The translations under genes and the position numbers were made by a program. A stretch of 8,069 bases of DNA from Phycisphaerales bacterium (GTDB lineage Bacteria > Planctomycetota > Phycisphaerae > Phycisphaerales > SM1A02), in the NCBI GenBank assembly GCA_007125255.1, contig SLDM01000438.1, positions 1 to 8,069 on the forward strand, given 5' to 3'. The notes beneath the pieces are model-generated. The model ran no database searches. It worked only from the letters and a program-made list of their open reading frames with translations, and was not told the DNA's origin. Below, piece by piece: positions 1-5,268 of the stretch. How positions within the stretch are numbered: position 1 is the first letter of the stretch; each line of letters starts with the position of its first letter.

Positions 1-55
1 CGTGTCAGTCGTCCCGAGTCAAGGAAACCGTCCTGCGCGCCGAACCCCAGGGTGC

Positions 56-86
56 CACGGCCAGCGAGCGCAGCGAGTCGGCCGTG
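56..86. repeat. Palindromic intergenic element
   Basis: CACGGCC (56-62) and GGCCGTG (80-86) form a perfect 7-bp stem around a 17-nt loop. The loop holds the direct repeat AGCGAG-CGC-AGCGAG. The GAGCGCAGCGAG core resembles short palindromic elements scattered in GC-rich genomes. Only this one copy is clear in the window. A weaker relative, GAGCGGAGCGAAGGCCACG, occurs near 2743-2761. Membership in a genome-wide family is an inference. Confidence 0.45.
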
Positions 87-203
87 CGCTGGTGGAAGGA
101 CGATCACCGGCCCGAAGAATGACGCCCAGTCGCCACTCGGGTGGGCGCGGCGGGAACGTCCCGCGCGCAGAAACCTTGGCCGAATGCAGAATTCATCCTC
201 CGC

Positions 204-235
204 GCCCCCTGGGTCCCCGCTTCCGCAGGGACGAC
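204..235. repeat. REP-like hairpin (PWVPASAGTT type)
   Basis: GTCCCCGC (213-220) pairs with GCAGGGAC (225-232) around a TTCC loop, giving an 8-bp stem with one C/A mismatch. In the + strand frame the surrounding bases read PWVPASAGTT, the familiar peptide shadow of REP-like elements with a GTCCCCGCTTTCGCGGGGAC-type core that are frequent in intergenic DNA of many bacteria. This copy is slightly degenerate. Identification rests on recalled resemblance plus the visible stem. Confidence 0.5.
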
Positions 236-240
236 GAATT

Positions 241-259
241 CTCCGTCACTTCGTCACTC
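241..259 (-). repeat. Tandem octamer repeat AGYGACGR, copy 1
   Basis: Read on the minus strand, this segment is AGTGACGA-AGTGACGG-AG, two tandem octamers, with a further GGAGGGG-like run a few bases upstream on that strand. The same unit recurs on the plus strand at 2690-2712. Both copies lie in gene-free DNA upstream of a short-leader gene, which suggests one dispersed family in opposite orientations. Confidence 0.5.
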
Positions 260-283
260 CACCCCTCCGTGCCTTTCTCTCTG

Positions 284-300
284 TATCCTTATCCGGCACC
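284..300 (+). promoter_or_regulatory. Candidate -10 element and very short leader before the epimerase gene
   Basis: TATCCT at 284-289, with TG just upstream, lies 11 nt before the ATG at 301. Transcription starting about 7 nt beyond the hexamer would give a leader of roughly 5 nt. No Shine-Dalgarno sequence precedes the ATG, in keeping with leaderless or near-leaderless translation. No clear -35 is visible. Similar arrangements precede the genes at 1360 and 2956. Confidence 0.4.
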
Positions 301-1269
301 ATGGGCCCAAGCGCAGGACACATCGTCATCCCCGGCGGCAGCGGCTTCCTCGGCCGCGGGCTGGCGGAATCGCTGATCGAACGGGGCGATCACGTCACGA
401 TCCTGAGCCGGCAGCCGGACCGGCCCCGCGATCTGGATGAACGCATCGCCTGGCGGAATTGGGACGGGCGCACGCTCGGCGACTGGGCCGACGCCTTCGA
501 GAACGCCGCGGCAATCGTGAACTTCGTCGGCAGGAGCGTCGATTGCCGGAAGTCGCATGAGAACCGGCGCGTCATTCTCGAGTCGCGCGTCGATTCCTGC
601 CGGGTCATCGGCGAAGCGGTGCGCCGGGCCGAGAACCCGCCACCGGTCTGGATTCAACCCGCCACCGCCCACATCGTGGGCGATCCGGTGCCCGAAGAGA
701 CGATCTGCGATGAGTCGACCCCGCCCGGACCTCAGGATGAGATCGCGCCGCACGTCGGGGTGGCCTGGGAACGAGCGTTTCAGGAAGCCCGGTTGCCCGA
801 GCAGCGCGGCGTGATCCTGCGCATCAGCTTCGTCCTCGGCCCGCGGGGCGGGGCGCTGCAGCGCCTGAGCACACTGACCCGACTCGGCCTCGGCGGAACG
901 GTCGGTTCCGGCCGGCAGTGGATTTCCTGGATTCACCAGCATGACCTGAACCGGTTGATCCTCCGCGCCATCGACGAACCCTCGTTCGAAGGGGTGTACA
1001 TGACCACCGCGCCGGAGCCGGTGACCAACCGCGAGTTCATGCGCGAAATGCGCCGGGCGTACCGCCGCCCGTGGTCACCCCCCGCCCCGGCGATCGGCGT
1101 CCGGTTCGCCTGCCGCTTTCTGCTCAACACCGATCCCGAACTTGCCCTGCTCGGCCGCCGCTGCGTTCCGGCGCGTCTGCAGGCAGAACATGACTTTTCG
1201 TTTCGGTATCCCACGCTCCGCGCGGCCCTGGAAGCAGTGCGCCAGCAGGAGCGGGTGGGCGCGGACTGA
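301..1269 (+). CDS. TIGR01777 family epimerase-like protein (NAD(P)-binding, DUF1731 C-terminus)
   Basis: The 322-residue product is an extended short-chain dehydrogenase/epimerase fold protein, probably cytosolic; its substrate is unknown, as for most of the family (E. coli YfcH is a relative). The Rossmann glycine motif GGSGFLG is at residues 12-18, the family signature WISWIHQHD at 207-215, and the PVTNREF segment follows near residues 240-246. The C-terminal DUF1731 region runs from about 263 and ends in the typical FRYPTLRAALEAV. The usual GYYG segment reads HIVGD (124-128), and I see no Lys where YfcH has one before its WE motif, so classical YxxxK catalysis looks absent. This QPATAHIVGD form resembles a planctomycete subgroup. 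I chose ATG 301 because it puts the nucleotide-binding motif at the normal distance from the start and follows a promoter-like TATCCT. Length fits the family (about 300). Confidence 0.85.
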   Translation: MGPSAGHIVIPGGSGFLGRGLAESLIERGDHVTILSRQPDRPRDLDERIAWRNWDGRTLGDWADAFENAAAIVNFVGRSVDCRKSHENRRVILESRVDSCRVIGEAVRRAENPPPVWIQPATAHIVGDPVPEETICDESTPPGPQDEIAPHVGVAWERAFQEARLPEQRGVILRISFVLGPRGGALQRLSTLTRLGLGGTVGSGRQWISWIHQHDLNRLILRAIDEPSFEGVYMTTAPEPVTNREFMREMRRAYRRPWSPPAPAIGVRFACRFLLNTDPELALLGRRCVPARLQAEHDFSFRYPTLRAALEAVRQQERVGAD

Positions 1270-1346
1270 GCCCGCTTGCGAACGCCCGAGTGCGTGCCCC
1301 TCGACGCCGCGGCGACGGTCGATCGCCTCCCGCAATCGATGCCCGC

Positions 1347-1359
1347 TATCCTATCCCGC
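1347..1359 (+). promoter_or_regulatory. Candidate -10 element for a leaderless transcript of the membrane protein gene
   Basis: TATCCT (1347-1352) is followed by exactly 7 nt and then ATG at 1360, so the predicted transcription start falls on or beside the A of the start codon. There is no Shine-Dalgarno sequence. The same hexamer TATCCT precedes the epimerase gene. A convincing -35 is not visible. Confidence 0.4.
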
Positions 1360-2313
1360 ATGTCCGATGCGCCGGCACGCCCCGATTCAGAGACCCGCCG
1401 TCTGCTTGAGCCGCGCCGCCTGCTCGTGCAGGTCATTTTCTGGGTCATCGGCCTGGGACTTCTCACCTGGCTCATCATCCGCGCGATCGAGACCGGCGAC
1501 TGGTCGCGTCTGCGGGCCGCCGAGCCGCACCTGATCGCCATGCTGATCGGCGCGACCGTTGTCAGCACCCTGCTTAACGGCGTCACGTTCTGGATTTCCA
1601 TCCGCTCGGTTCGGCGCGTCCGCCTGCTGGACATGCAGGCGGTCAACCTGCTGGGCAATCTGCTCAACTACGCGCCGATCCGTGCCGGGGCGATCGCACG
1701 GGTGCTCTACCATCACCGGGTCGACGGGCTCGGCCTGCTGCAGATCGGAGCGTGGTTCGGCTTCATCGGCTACATCCTGGTGCTCGGGGTCGCATCGTGC
1801 CTCACCGCCACCCTGATTCACGACGCCTTCGACTGGATCTGGTTCGCGCTGGTGACGGGTCAGATGGCGTTCGGCGCGCTCGCCCTGCAGGCGCTCGCGG
1901 GCGTTCCGTTGATCGTGCGCCACGGCCGGGGCATTCACCGGATGGCGCGGGATCACCTCGCCCTGTGGAGTCTGGTCGTTCTGAGACTGGCCGACATCGC
2001 GATGTTCACGGTGCGTATGGCGGCGGCCCTCTGGATTCTCGGAATCGAACTTCCCATGACGCACATCGTCGCGCTGGCCATGGTGGCGCTGGCCGCGAGC
2101 CTGATTCCCTTCGGACGGGTCGGCTTCCGGGAATTCTGCGTGGCGGCGGCGGGAGCGCGGCTCGGCACGCTGTCGATCGAGGGCGATCTGCCGTGGGAAC
2201 AGCTCGCCCTGATCGAATCGGCCGGCGAGGCGGTGGTTTTCATTGTCGGCGGCTCGCTGGCGTTCTTCTGGGTGCGCCGGCGCTGGCGCGAAGCGTCCCC
2301 AATCCGGCCCTGA
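1360..2313 (+). CDS. Multi-pass membrane protein, UPF0104 / LPG-synthase-TM (flippase-like) type
   Basis: This 317-residue integral inner-membrane protein has about seven hydrophobic segments, near residues 21-41, 57-79, 129-151, 158-184, 200-225, 235-251 and 284-304. Two features match the family containing the MprF flippase domain and AglD-like proteins: a loop LLNYAPIRAGAIARVLY (101-117), equivalent to the family's LxPxRAGE-type stretch, and SLIPFGRVGFREF (247-259), equivalent to its PGGxGxRE motif. Relatives move or handle lipid-linked molecules; the substrate here cannot be read from sequence. ATG 1360 is preferred to upstream TTG 1276 and ATG 1339 because it follows a TATCCT element and leaves a polar, charged N-terminus directly before the first helix. 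It lies 90 nt after the epimerase gene, probably with its own promoter. Family assignment is by motif recall. Confidence 0.78.
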   Translation: MSDAPARPDSETRRLLEPRRLLVQVIFWVIGLGLLTWLIIRAIETGDWSRLRAAEPHLIAMLIGATVVSTLLNGVTFWISIRSVRRVRLLDMQAVNLLGNLLNYAPIRAGAIARVLYHHRVDGLGLLQIGAWFGFIGYILVLGVASCLTATLIHDAFDWIWFALVTGQMAFGALALQALAGVPLIVRHGRGIHRMARDHLALWSLVVLRLADIAMFTVRMAAALWILGIELPMTHIVALAMVALAASLIPFGRVGFREFCVAAAGARLGTLSIEGDLPWEQLALIESAGEAVVFIVGGSLAFFWVRRRWREASPIRP

Positions 2314-2334
2314 TCCGGCCCAGATGCGGCCCAG
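2302..2334. repeat. Three 11-bp tandem repeats across a stop codon
   Basis: ATCCGGCCCTG, ATCCGGCCCAG and ATGCGGCCCAG stand head to tail at 2302-2312, 2313-2323 and 2324-2334. The TGA stop of the membrane protein gene (2311-2313) is formed at the junction of the first two units. The length is not a multiple of three, so gain or loss of units would move the stop and change the protein's C-terminus. Confidence 0.75.
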
Positions 2335-2467
2335 ATCGATCTTCGCCAGGAGGCGCCGCGGCAAAGGGCGCCGATCGCTGCGCGGCCGCGCGGATGTTGC
2401 GCGGCGCGGCGGGCAGATTCGGCGCGTCTGGCCATTACGAACCGGCGGCACGGCCGCAAGGGAGCGA

Positions 2468-2602
2468 TTCACGACGGGCATGCAGTTTGCACCGGGAAGA
2501 GTCGTGAACAGCCGTCGGTGCAGGGATGCACCAGCTCCGGCCACGGACGGCCGCAGGCGTCTGTTCAGCACCCACCCACCGCGTCACGCCGGTCAGCGTG
2601 AC
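2468..2602. other. Cluster of four perfect hairpins, possible structured RNA
   Basis: Four inverted repeats follow one another. TTCACGAC (2468-2475) pairs with GTCGTGAA (2501-2508), 8 bp. GGTGCA (2517-2522) pairs with TGCACC (2527-2532) around a GGGA loop. CGGCC (2538-2542) pairs with GGCCG (2549-2553). GTCACGC (2583-2589) pairs with GCGTGAC (2596-2602) around CGGTCA. None has a T tract, so they do not look like intrinsic terminators, and the strand is unknown. High GC content makes chance short stems likely; the 8-bp and 7-bp stems are the strongest evidence. Confidence 0.35.
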
Positions 2603-2689
2603 ATGACCGTACACCAGACCTCCGTGAACACGTTCGGTCCGAAACGATCCGCTTCCCGCGGGTTGTTTCGCGCGCGGTGGGAGGAGGGA

Positions 2690-2712
2690 AAGCGACGGAG
2701 CGACGGAGGGGC
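2690..2712 (+). repeat. Tandem octamer repeat AGYGACGR, copy 2
   Basis: AGCGACGG-AGCGACGG followed by AGGGGC lies on the plus strand. The unit matches the minus-strand array at 241-259 (AGTGACGA-AGTGACGG) apart from transitions. It continues into a purine-rich GCAGAGGGGC run. I recognise this as the kind of short dispersed repeat that leaves open frames reading like CPSVAPS in automated annotation. Confidence 0.5.
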
Positions 2713-2820
2713 AGAGGGGCGTGAAGACGGGGGCCGTGATCTGAGCGGAGCGAAGGCCACGTGGCGGCTCGAAGGTCACCCAATACAAAATCGAACGTTC
2801 GGCCGCGCGACCGCGTGGCC

Positions 2821-2893
2821 CCCTCTTCCTTTCCCACTGTCCGGCGGAGAAGGCCGGCCGCAGGGCCGCTCTCCTCCATGCGGGCGGCCCCTG
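2821..2893. repeat. Degenerate dispersed element with GC-rich hairpin
   Basis: In the + frame from 2823 the sequence reads PLPFPLSGGEG, a peptide shadow often produced by a common intergenic repeat. CAGGGCCGC (2861-2869) pairs with GCGGCCCCTG (2884-2893) with one bulged C. It sits about 45 nt upstream of the phosphatase promoter. No T tract follows, so I do not call it a terminator. Confidence 0.35.
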
Positions 2894-2936
2894 CCCTCGG
2901 AACGGACAACGCCTCCGCGCGATTCGGGCCGGGGTG

Positions 2937-2955
2937 TGGTAGCATTCCGAACCCA
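2937..2955 (+). promoter_or_regulatory. Extended -10 promoter with very short leader, heptose operon
   Basis: TGGTAGCAT is an extended -10 (TG-n-TAGCAT, hexamer at 2940-2945). It ends 10 nt before the GTG start at 2956, so the leader would be only about 4 nt. No Shine-Dalgarno sequence is present. This repeats the pattern before the genes at 301 and 1360 and helps fix the phosphatase start. Confidence 0.45.
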
Positions 2956-3855
2956 GTGCAGCCGGCCGTCTTCCTCGATCGTGACAACACGCTCATCGCC
3001 AATGACGGAGACCTTGGCGATCCGAATCAGGTGCGCCTGATGGACGGCGTCGCGGAGGGACTGAAACGGCTCCACGACGCCGGCTACCGGCTGATCGTCG
3101 TGACCAACCAGGGCGGCGTCGCCCGCGGCAAGTACACCGAAGATGATGTCGATGCGGTCCACCAGAAGATCGCCGCGCTGGTCGATGAGGCGGTCGGCCG
3201 CGATGGCTTGATCGATCGCTTCTACTACTGCCCGTATCACCCCCAGGCCACCGTGGCCGAGTATCGGCGCGATCATCCCTGGCGGAAGCCGCACCCCGGC
3301 ATGCTGCTGCAGGCGGCACGGGACCTGCGCATCGACCTGGCGCAGAGCTGGCTGATCGGCGACCAGGACCGCGATGTTCAGGCGGGCCGCGCTGCCGGAT
3401 GCCGGGCGGTTCTGATCACGTCTGATGAGGATTCATCCGAGCACGGCGGGGCGACCGAAATCGCCGAATCGCTGCACGACGCGGTCGACGTGATTCTCAA
3501 CGCGCCGCCCGTGCGCTCCGGTCACCACCCGCGATCATCGAACGACGGGGAGGACGACACCATGTCGATGTCGACGGCCTCGCATTCGCCCCGCGACGCT
3601 CCCGGTGACGCGCTGCGGCAGATGCGCCAGAGCATGCAGGAACTCGCCGAGGAGATACGTCTCGAGCGGATGCAGCGAGGCGAGTTCACGCCGCTGACGA
3701 TGATCGCAGTCATGTTTCAACTGCTCGCGCTCCTGCTCGCCCTCCTGGGCCTGCTGCAGTTGGGCCAGACCGGAGCGTTCCTGCACTGGATGGTCGGAGC
3801 CGGACTGATCCAGATGCTGGTGATCACGTTGCTGCTCTTTGAATCCCGGCGATGA
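2956..3855 (+). CDS. gmhB: GmhB-type HAD phosphatase fused to a C-terminal two-helix membrane segment
   Basis: The N-terminal ~190 residues match D-glycero-D-manno-heptose-1,7-bisphosphate 7-phosphatase (HAD-IIIA), which acts in the cytosol on the route to ADP-heptose. Motif I is FLDRDNT with nucleophile Asp8 and acid/base Asp10, motif II VVTNQGG (48-54), motif III Lys111 in RKPHPGM, and motif IV GDQDRD with Asp136 and Asp140. Of the family's zinc-binding CxH...CxC set, Cys92 and His95 remain, but the CxC is replaced around DHPW (106-109). After a polar linker (about 165-202) the same frame continues into a charged helix (about 218-240) and two hydrophobic helices (about 248-269 and 273-295). 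GmhB is normally 175-190 residues, so the tail is extra. A strong SD with ATG at 3562 suggests the last 97 residues may be made separately. GTG 2956 places DxD at residues 8-10 and follows a -10 element. The stop overlaps the next ATG by 4 nt. Confidence 0.8.
   Translation: MQPAVFLDRDNTLIANDGDLGDPNQVRLMDGVAEGLKRLHDAGYRLIVVTNQGGVARGKYTEDDVDAVHQKIAALVDEAVGRDGLIDRFYYCPYHPQATVAEYRRDHPWRKPHPGMLLQAARDLRIDLAQSWLIGDQDRDVQAGRAAGCRAVLITSDEDSSEHGGATEIAESLHDAVDVILNAPPVRSGHHPRSSNDGEDDTMSMSTASHSPRDAPGDALRQMRQSMQELAEEIRLERMQRGEFTPLTMIAVMFQLLALLLALLGLLQLGQTGAFLHWMVGAGLIQMLVITLLLFESRR
3547..3564 (+). promoter_or_regulatory. Strong internal Shine-Dalgarno and ATG inside the phosphatase frame
   Basis: GGGGAGG (3547-3553) lies 8 nt before ATG 3562, ideal spacing, within the linker between phosphatase and membrane segment and in the same frame. 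Initiation here would give a separate 97-residue protein (3562-3855) with a charged helix and two transmembrane helices. The phosphatase start itself has no SD. Either the fusion and the short form are both made, or two ancestral genes have lost the stop codon between them. Confidence 0.6.
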
Positions 3856-4214
3856 GCGCGAAACCGACCACGACCGTCACGCTGCGGGCGCTCGAAGGGG
3901 CGCCGCTTGCCCAGTCGAGCGTGCGCGAGATGGTCCGCGCCAACGCCCACGCGATTGCCGAACGACAGGGCGTGGACGTGCTCGCCCTGACCGACGCACC
4001 GGATCGCATCACCGTGACGATCCGCGCCGGACGCATCGAGGCGTTCGGCTTTGCCGCGGAACTCCGGCGGCTGACCGGGTCGTGGTACGAAAAGAAGTTC
4101 GGCGGCACGCTCTGGGGCGATCCGCCCCGATCCGGGGGTCGCGATGACGATGATGTCGACGATGATGACGATGACGATGATGACGATCCCGGGGAGGCGT
4201 GGAAGAGAGCATGA
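3852..4214 (+). CDS. Small unknown protein with poly-aspartate tail
   Basis: I do not recognise this 120-residue protein. It is predicted soluble: no signal peptide or membrane helix. The first ~95 residues look like a compact alpha/beta domain: a strand near 7-13, a helix SSVREMVRANAHAIAERQG (about 22-40), strands around 42-46 and 52-58, then GFAAELRRLTGSWYEKKFGG (68-87). Residues 98-112 are four Asp, a Val and ten Asp, encoded by alternating GAT/GAC, followed by PGEAWKRA. Its ATG overlaps the phosphatase stop and its stop overlaps the heptosyltransferase ATG, each as ATGA, so translational coupling within the operon is likely. Start and stop both being shared with neighbours strongly supports a real gene. 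A role in heptose or cell-envelope metabolism is only implied by position. Confidence 0.7.
   Translation: MSAKPTTTVTLRALEGAPLAQSSVREMVRANAHAIAERQGVDVLALTDAPDRITVTIRAGRIEAFGFAAELRRLTGSWYEKKFGGTLWGDPPRSGGRDDDDVDDDDDDDDDDPGEAWKRA
4143..4187 (+). repeat. GAT/GAC low-complexity tract encoding poly-Asp
   Basis: Fifteen codons of GAT or GAC, interrupted once by GTC, encode D4-V-D10 near the C-terminus of the small operon protein. Codons are mixed rather than a pure trinucleotide run, which suggests selection for Asp rather than simple slippage, although trinucleotide expansion could have started it. Confidence 0.8.
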
Positions 4215-5248
4215 CGCAGGCCGCGATCATCCCCACCGATGCCCGGCGCATCACGATCGTCATGCCGTCGTGGGTCGGGGATGTCGTCATGGCCACGCCG
4301 GTGTGCCGCGCGATCCGGGCGCAGTGCGGGCAAGCGCGGATCACCGCCATCGTCCGGCCCGGGCTCGATGCGCTGCTCAACGGCCTGCCCTCACTGGATG
4401 AGATTATCCCGATCGATCACCGCGGGTTGACCGGACCGTGGCGGGTCGGTCGGGCGATCCGCGCGGCGCGGGGCGAAGCGGTCCTGCTGCTGCCCAACAG
4501 TTTTCGCAGCGGGCTTGCCGCCCGTCTCGGCGGAACGCCGATCCGGATCGGGTTTCGGCGGGATGGGCGCGGTTTTCTTCTGACCCACCCGCGCGAACCA
4601 TTGCCGCGCGACCAGCGTCCGGTACCGACGCGCGCGGAGTATCTCCATCTCGCCGCGGGCGCCCTCGGCCTCGAGACCATCGATCCCGCGCTCGAACTCG
4701 CGGTGACGGCGGAGGAAGAGGCCGCTGCCGCGGAGCTGCTCCGCGGCGCGGCCGGACGGACGATCCTCCTGAACCCCGGCGCGAACCGGGCCGCCAAGTG
4801 CTGGCCGCCGGAGCGGTTCGCCGAGCTCGCCGACGCGCTGCTGGAAGATCCGGACGTGACGATCGCCCTCAACGGCGCGCCGCGGGAAGCGGACCTGATC
4901 GCGCGGATTCGATCATTGATGCGGCAGCAGGATCGCGCGATTGATCTGACCCGGCGCGGCGTGACGCTGGGATCGCTCAAGGCGATCATCGCACAGGCGG
5001 CGCTGCTGATCACGAACGATACCGGGCCGCGCCACATTGCCGCCGCCCTCGGCACGCCGCTGGTCGCCCTCTTCGGCCCGACCGATCCGCGCTGGACGCA
5101 CCTGCCGGAAATCGATGAAGCGATACTCCGCGCCGAACCGTTCCTGCCGGAGGACCGCATCGCCGACGATCTCGCGGCGATCTGCCGCATCGACCGCATC
5201 AGCGTCGGCGATGTGCTCCACGCCGCCCGCCGGAAACTGCGCGAATGA
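4211..5248 (+). CDS. waaF: ADP-heptose:LPS heptosyltransferase II-like, GT9 family
   Basis: The 345-residue glycosyltransferase family 9 protein is predicted to transfer L-glycero-D-manno-heptose from ADP-heptose to the growing LPS inner core on the cytoplasmic side of the inner membrane. The N-terminal motif MPSWVGDVVMATP (18-30) carries the conserved Asp24 of the family, and matches E. coli WaaF PSWVGDMMM. LPNSFRSGLAARLGG and RIGFRRDGRGFLLT, near residues 96-122, are WaaF-style. The C-terminal nucleotide-sugar half has LNPGANRAAKCWPPERFAEL (from about 187) and TNDTGPRHIAAALGTP (268-283), where many WaaF proteins have NDSGLMH. ATG 4211 overlaps the upstream stop; a GTG at 4199 would add four residues but sits on the GGAGG. 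Length matches the family (about 340-350). With gmhB two genes upstream, this is a heptose/core biosynthesis operon. Acceptor specificity is not visible, so WaaC or WaaQ-like roles are not excluded. Confidence 0.85.
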   Translation: MTQAAIIPTDARRITIVMPSWVGDVVMATPVCRAIRAQCGQARITAIVRPGLDALLNGLPSLDEIIPIDHRGLTGPWRVGRAIRAARGEAVLLLPNSFRSGLAARLGGTPIRIGFRRDGRGFLLTHPREPLPRDQRPVPTRAEYLHLAAGALGLETIDPALELAVTAEEEAAAAELLRGAAGRTILLNPGANRAAKCWPPERFAELADALLEDPDVTIALNGAPREADLIARIRSLMRQQDRAIDLTRRGVTLGSLKAIIAQAALLITNDTGPRHIAAALGTPLVALFGPTDPRWTHLPEIDEAILRAEPFLPEDRIADDLAAICRIDRISVGDVLHAARRKLRE

Positions 5249-5254
5249 TTCGTC

Positions 5255-5268
5255 ACCGGCGCACCGGT
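5255..5268. terminator. Short hairpin between convergent genes
   Basis: ACCGG (5255-5259) and CCGGT (5264-5268) form a 5-bp stem with a CGCA loop in the 19-nt gap between the convergent waaF-like and reductase genes, touching the reductase stop codon. It has no T tract on either strand. It could act as a weak bidirectional terminator or be chance. Confidence 0.25.

Larger units (their letters stand above)
1..283. other. Gene-free leader region with dispersed repeats
   Basis: I see no convincing gene here. Open frames cross the region, but their translations are Arg/Pro/Ser-rich and look like translated repeats rather than protein. It holds three different repeat-like elements, listed separately: a short palindrome around 56-86, a REP-like hairpin at 213-232, and a tandem octamer at 241-259 read on the minus strand. 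The epimerase frame stays open back to a GTG at 52. However, its first 83 codons run through these repeats, which argues that the real start is at 301. Confidence 0.7.
2314..2936. other. Long intergenic region with hairpins and repeat remnants
   Basis: No convincing gene lies in these roughly 620 bases. Open frames on both strands translate to Arg/Pro/Ser-rich sequence, including the repeat shadows TPLCPSVAPSLS and LPFPLSGGEG. The region contains the tail of the 11-bp tandem repeat and a GGCGCC/GGCGCC hairpin (2352-2357 with 2367-2372) about 40 nt after the preceding stop, which lacks a T tract. It also has a run of four perfect hairpins at 2468-2602, a second AGYGACGR octamer array at 2690-2712, and a GC-rich hairpin at 2861-2893. 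The promoter of the phosphatase operon closes the region. Confidence 0.7.

Noticed and set aside
52..300. N-terminal extension of the epimerase frame back to a GTG
   Set aside because: It crosses three intergenic repeats, has no family similarity, and the Rossmann motif sits normally after ATG 301, which has a promoter-like element in front.
933..1667. 244-residue minus-strand open frame
   Set aside because: It is antisense to the ends of two well-supported genes, Arg/Ser-rich, and shows no recognisable domain.
1387..2571. 394-residue minus-strand open frame
   Set aside because: It is antisense to the membrane protein gene and its translation is Arg/Gln/Asp/Pro-rich with no hydrophobic core or motif. 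It is typical of a GC-rich shadow frame.
2435..2788. 117-residue minus-strand frame containing TPLCPSVAPSLSLLP
   Set aside because: That peptide is the shadow of the AGYGACGR octamer repeat; no start signal or domain supports a gene.
2243..3040. 265-residue plus-strand open frame across the 2314-2936 gap
   Set aside because: It overlaps two real genes in another frame and reads through repeat shadows such as PLPFPLSGGEG.
4417..5256. 279-residue minus-strand open frame
   Set aside because: It is antisense to the heptosyltransferase and Ser/Arg/Ala-rich, a composition shadow.
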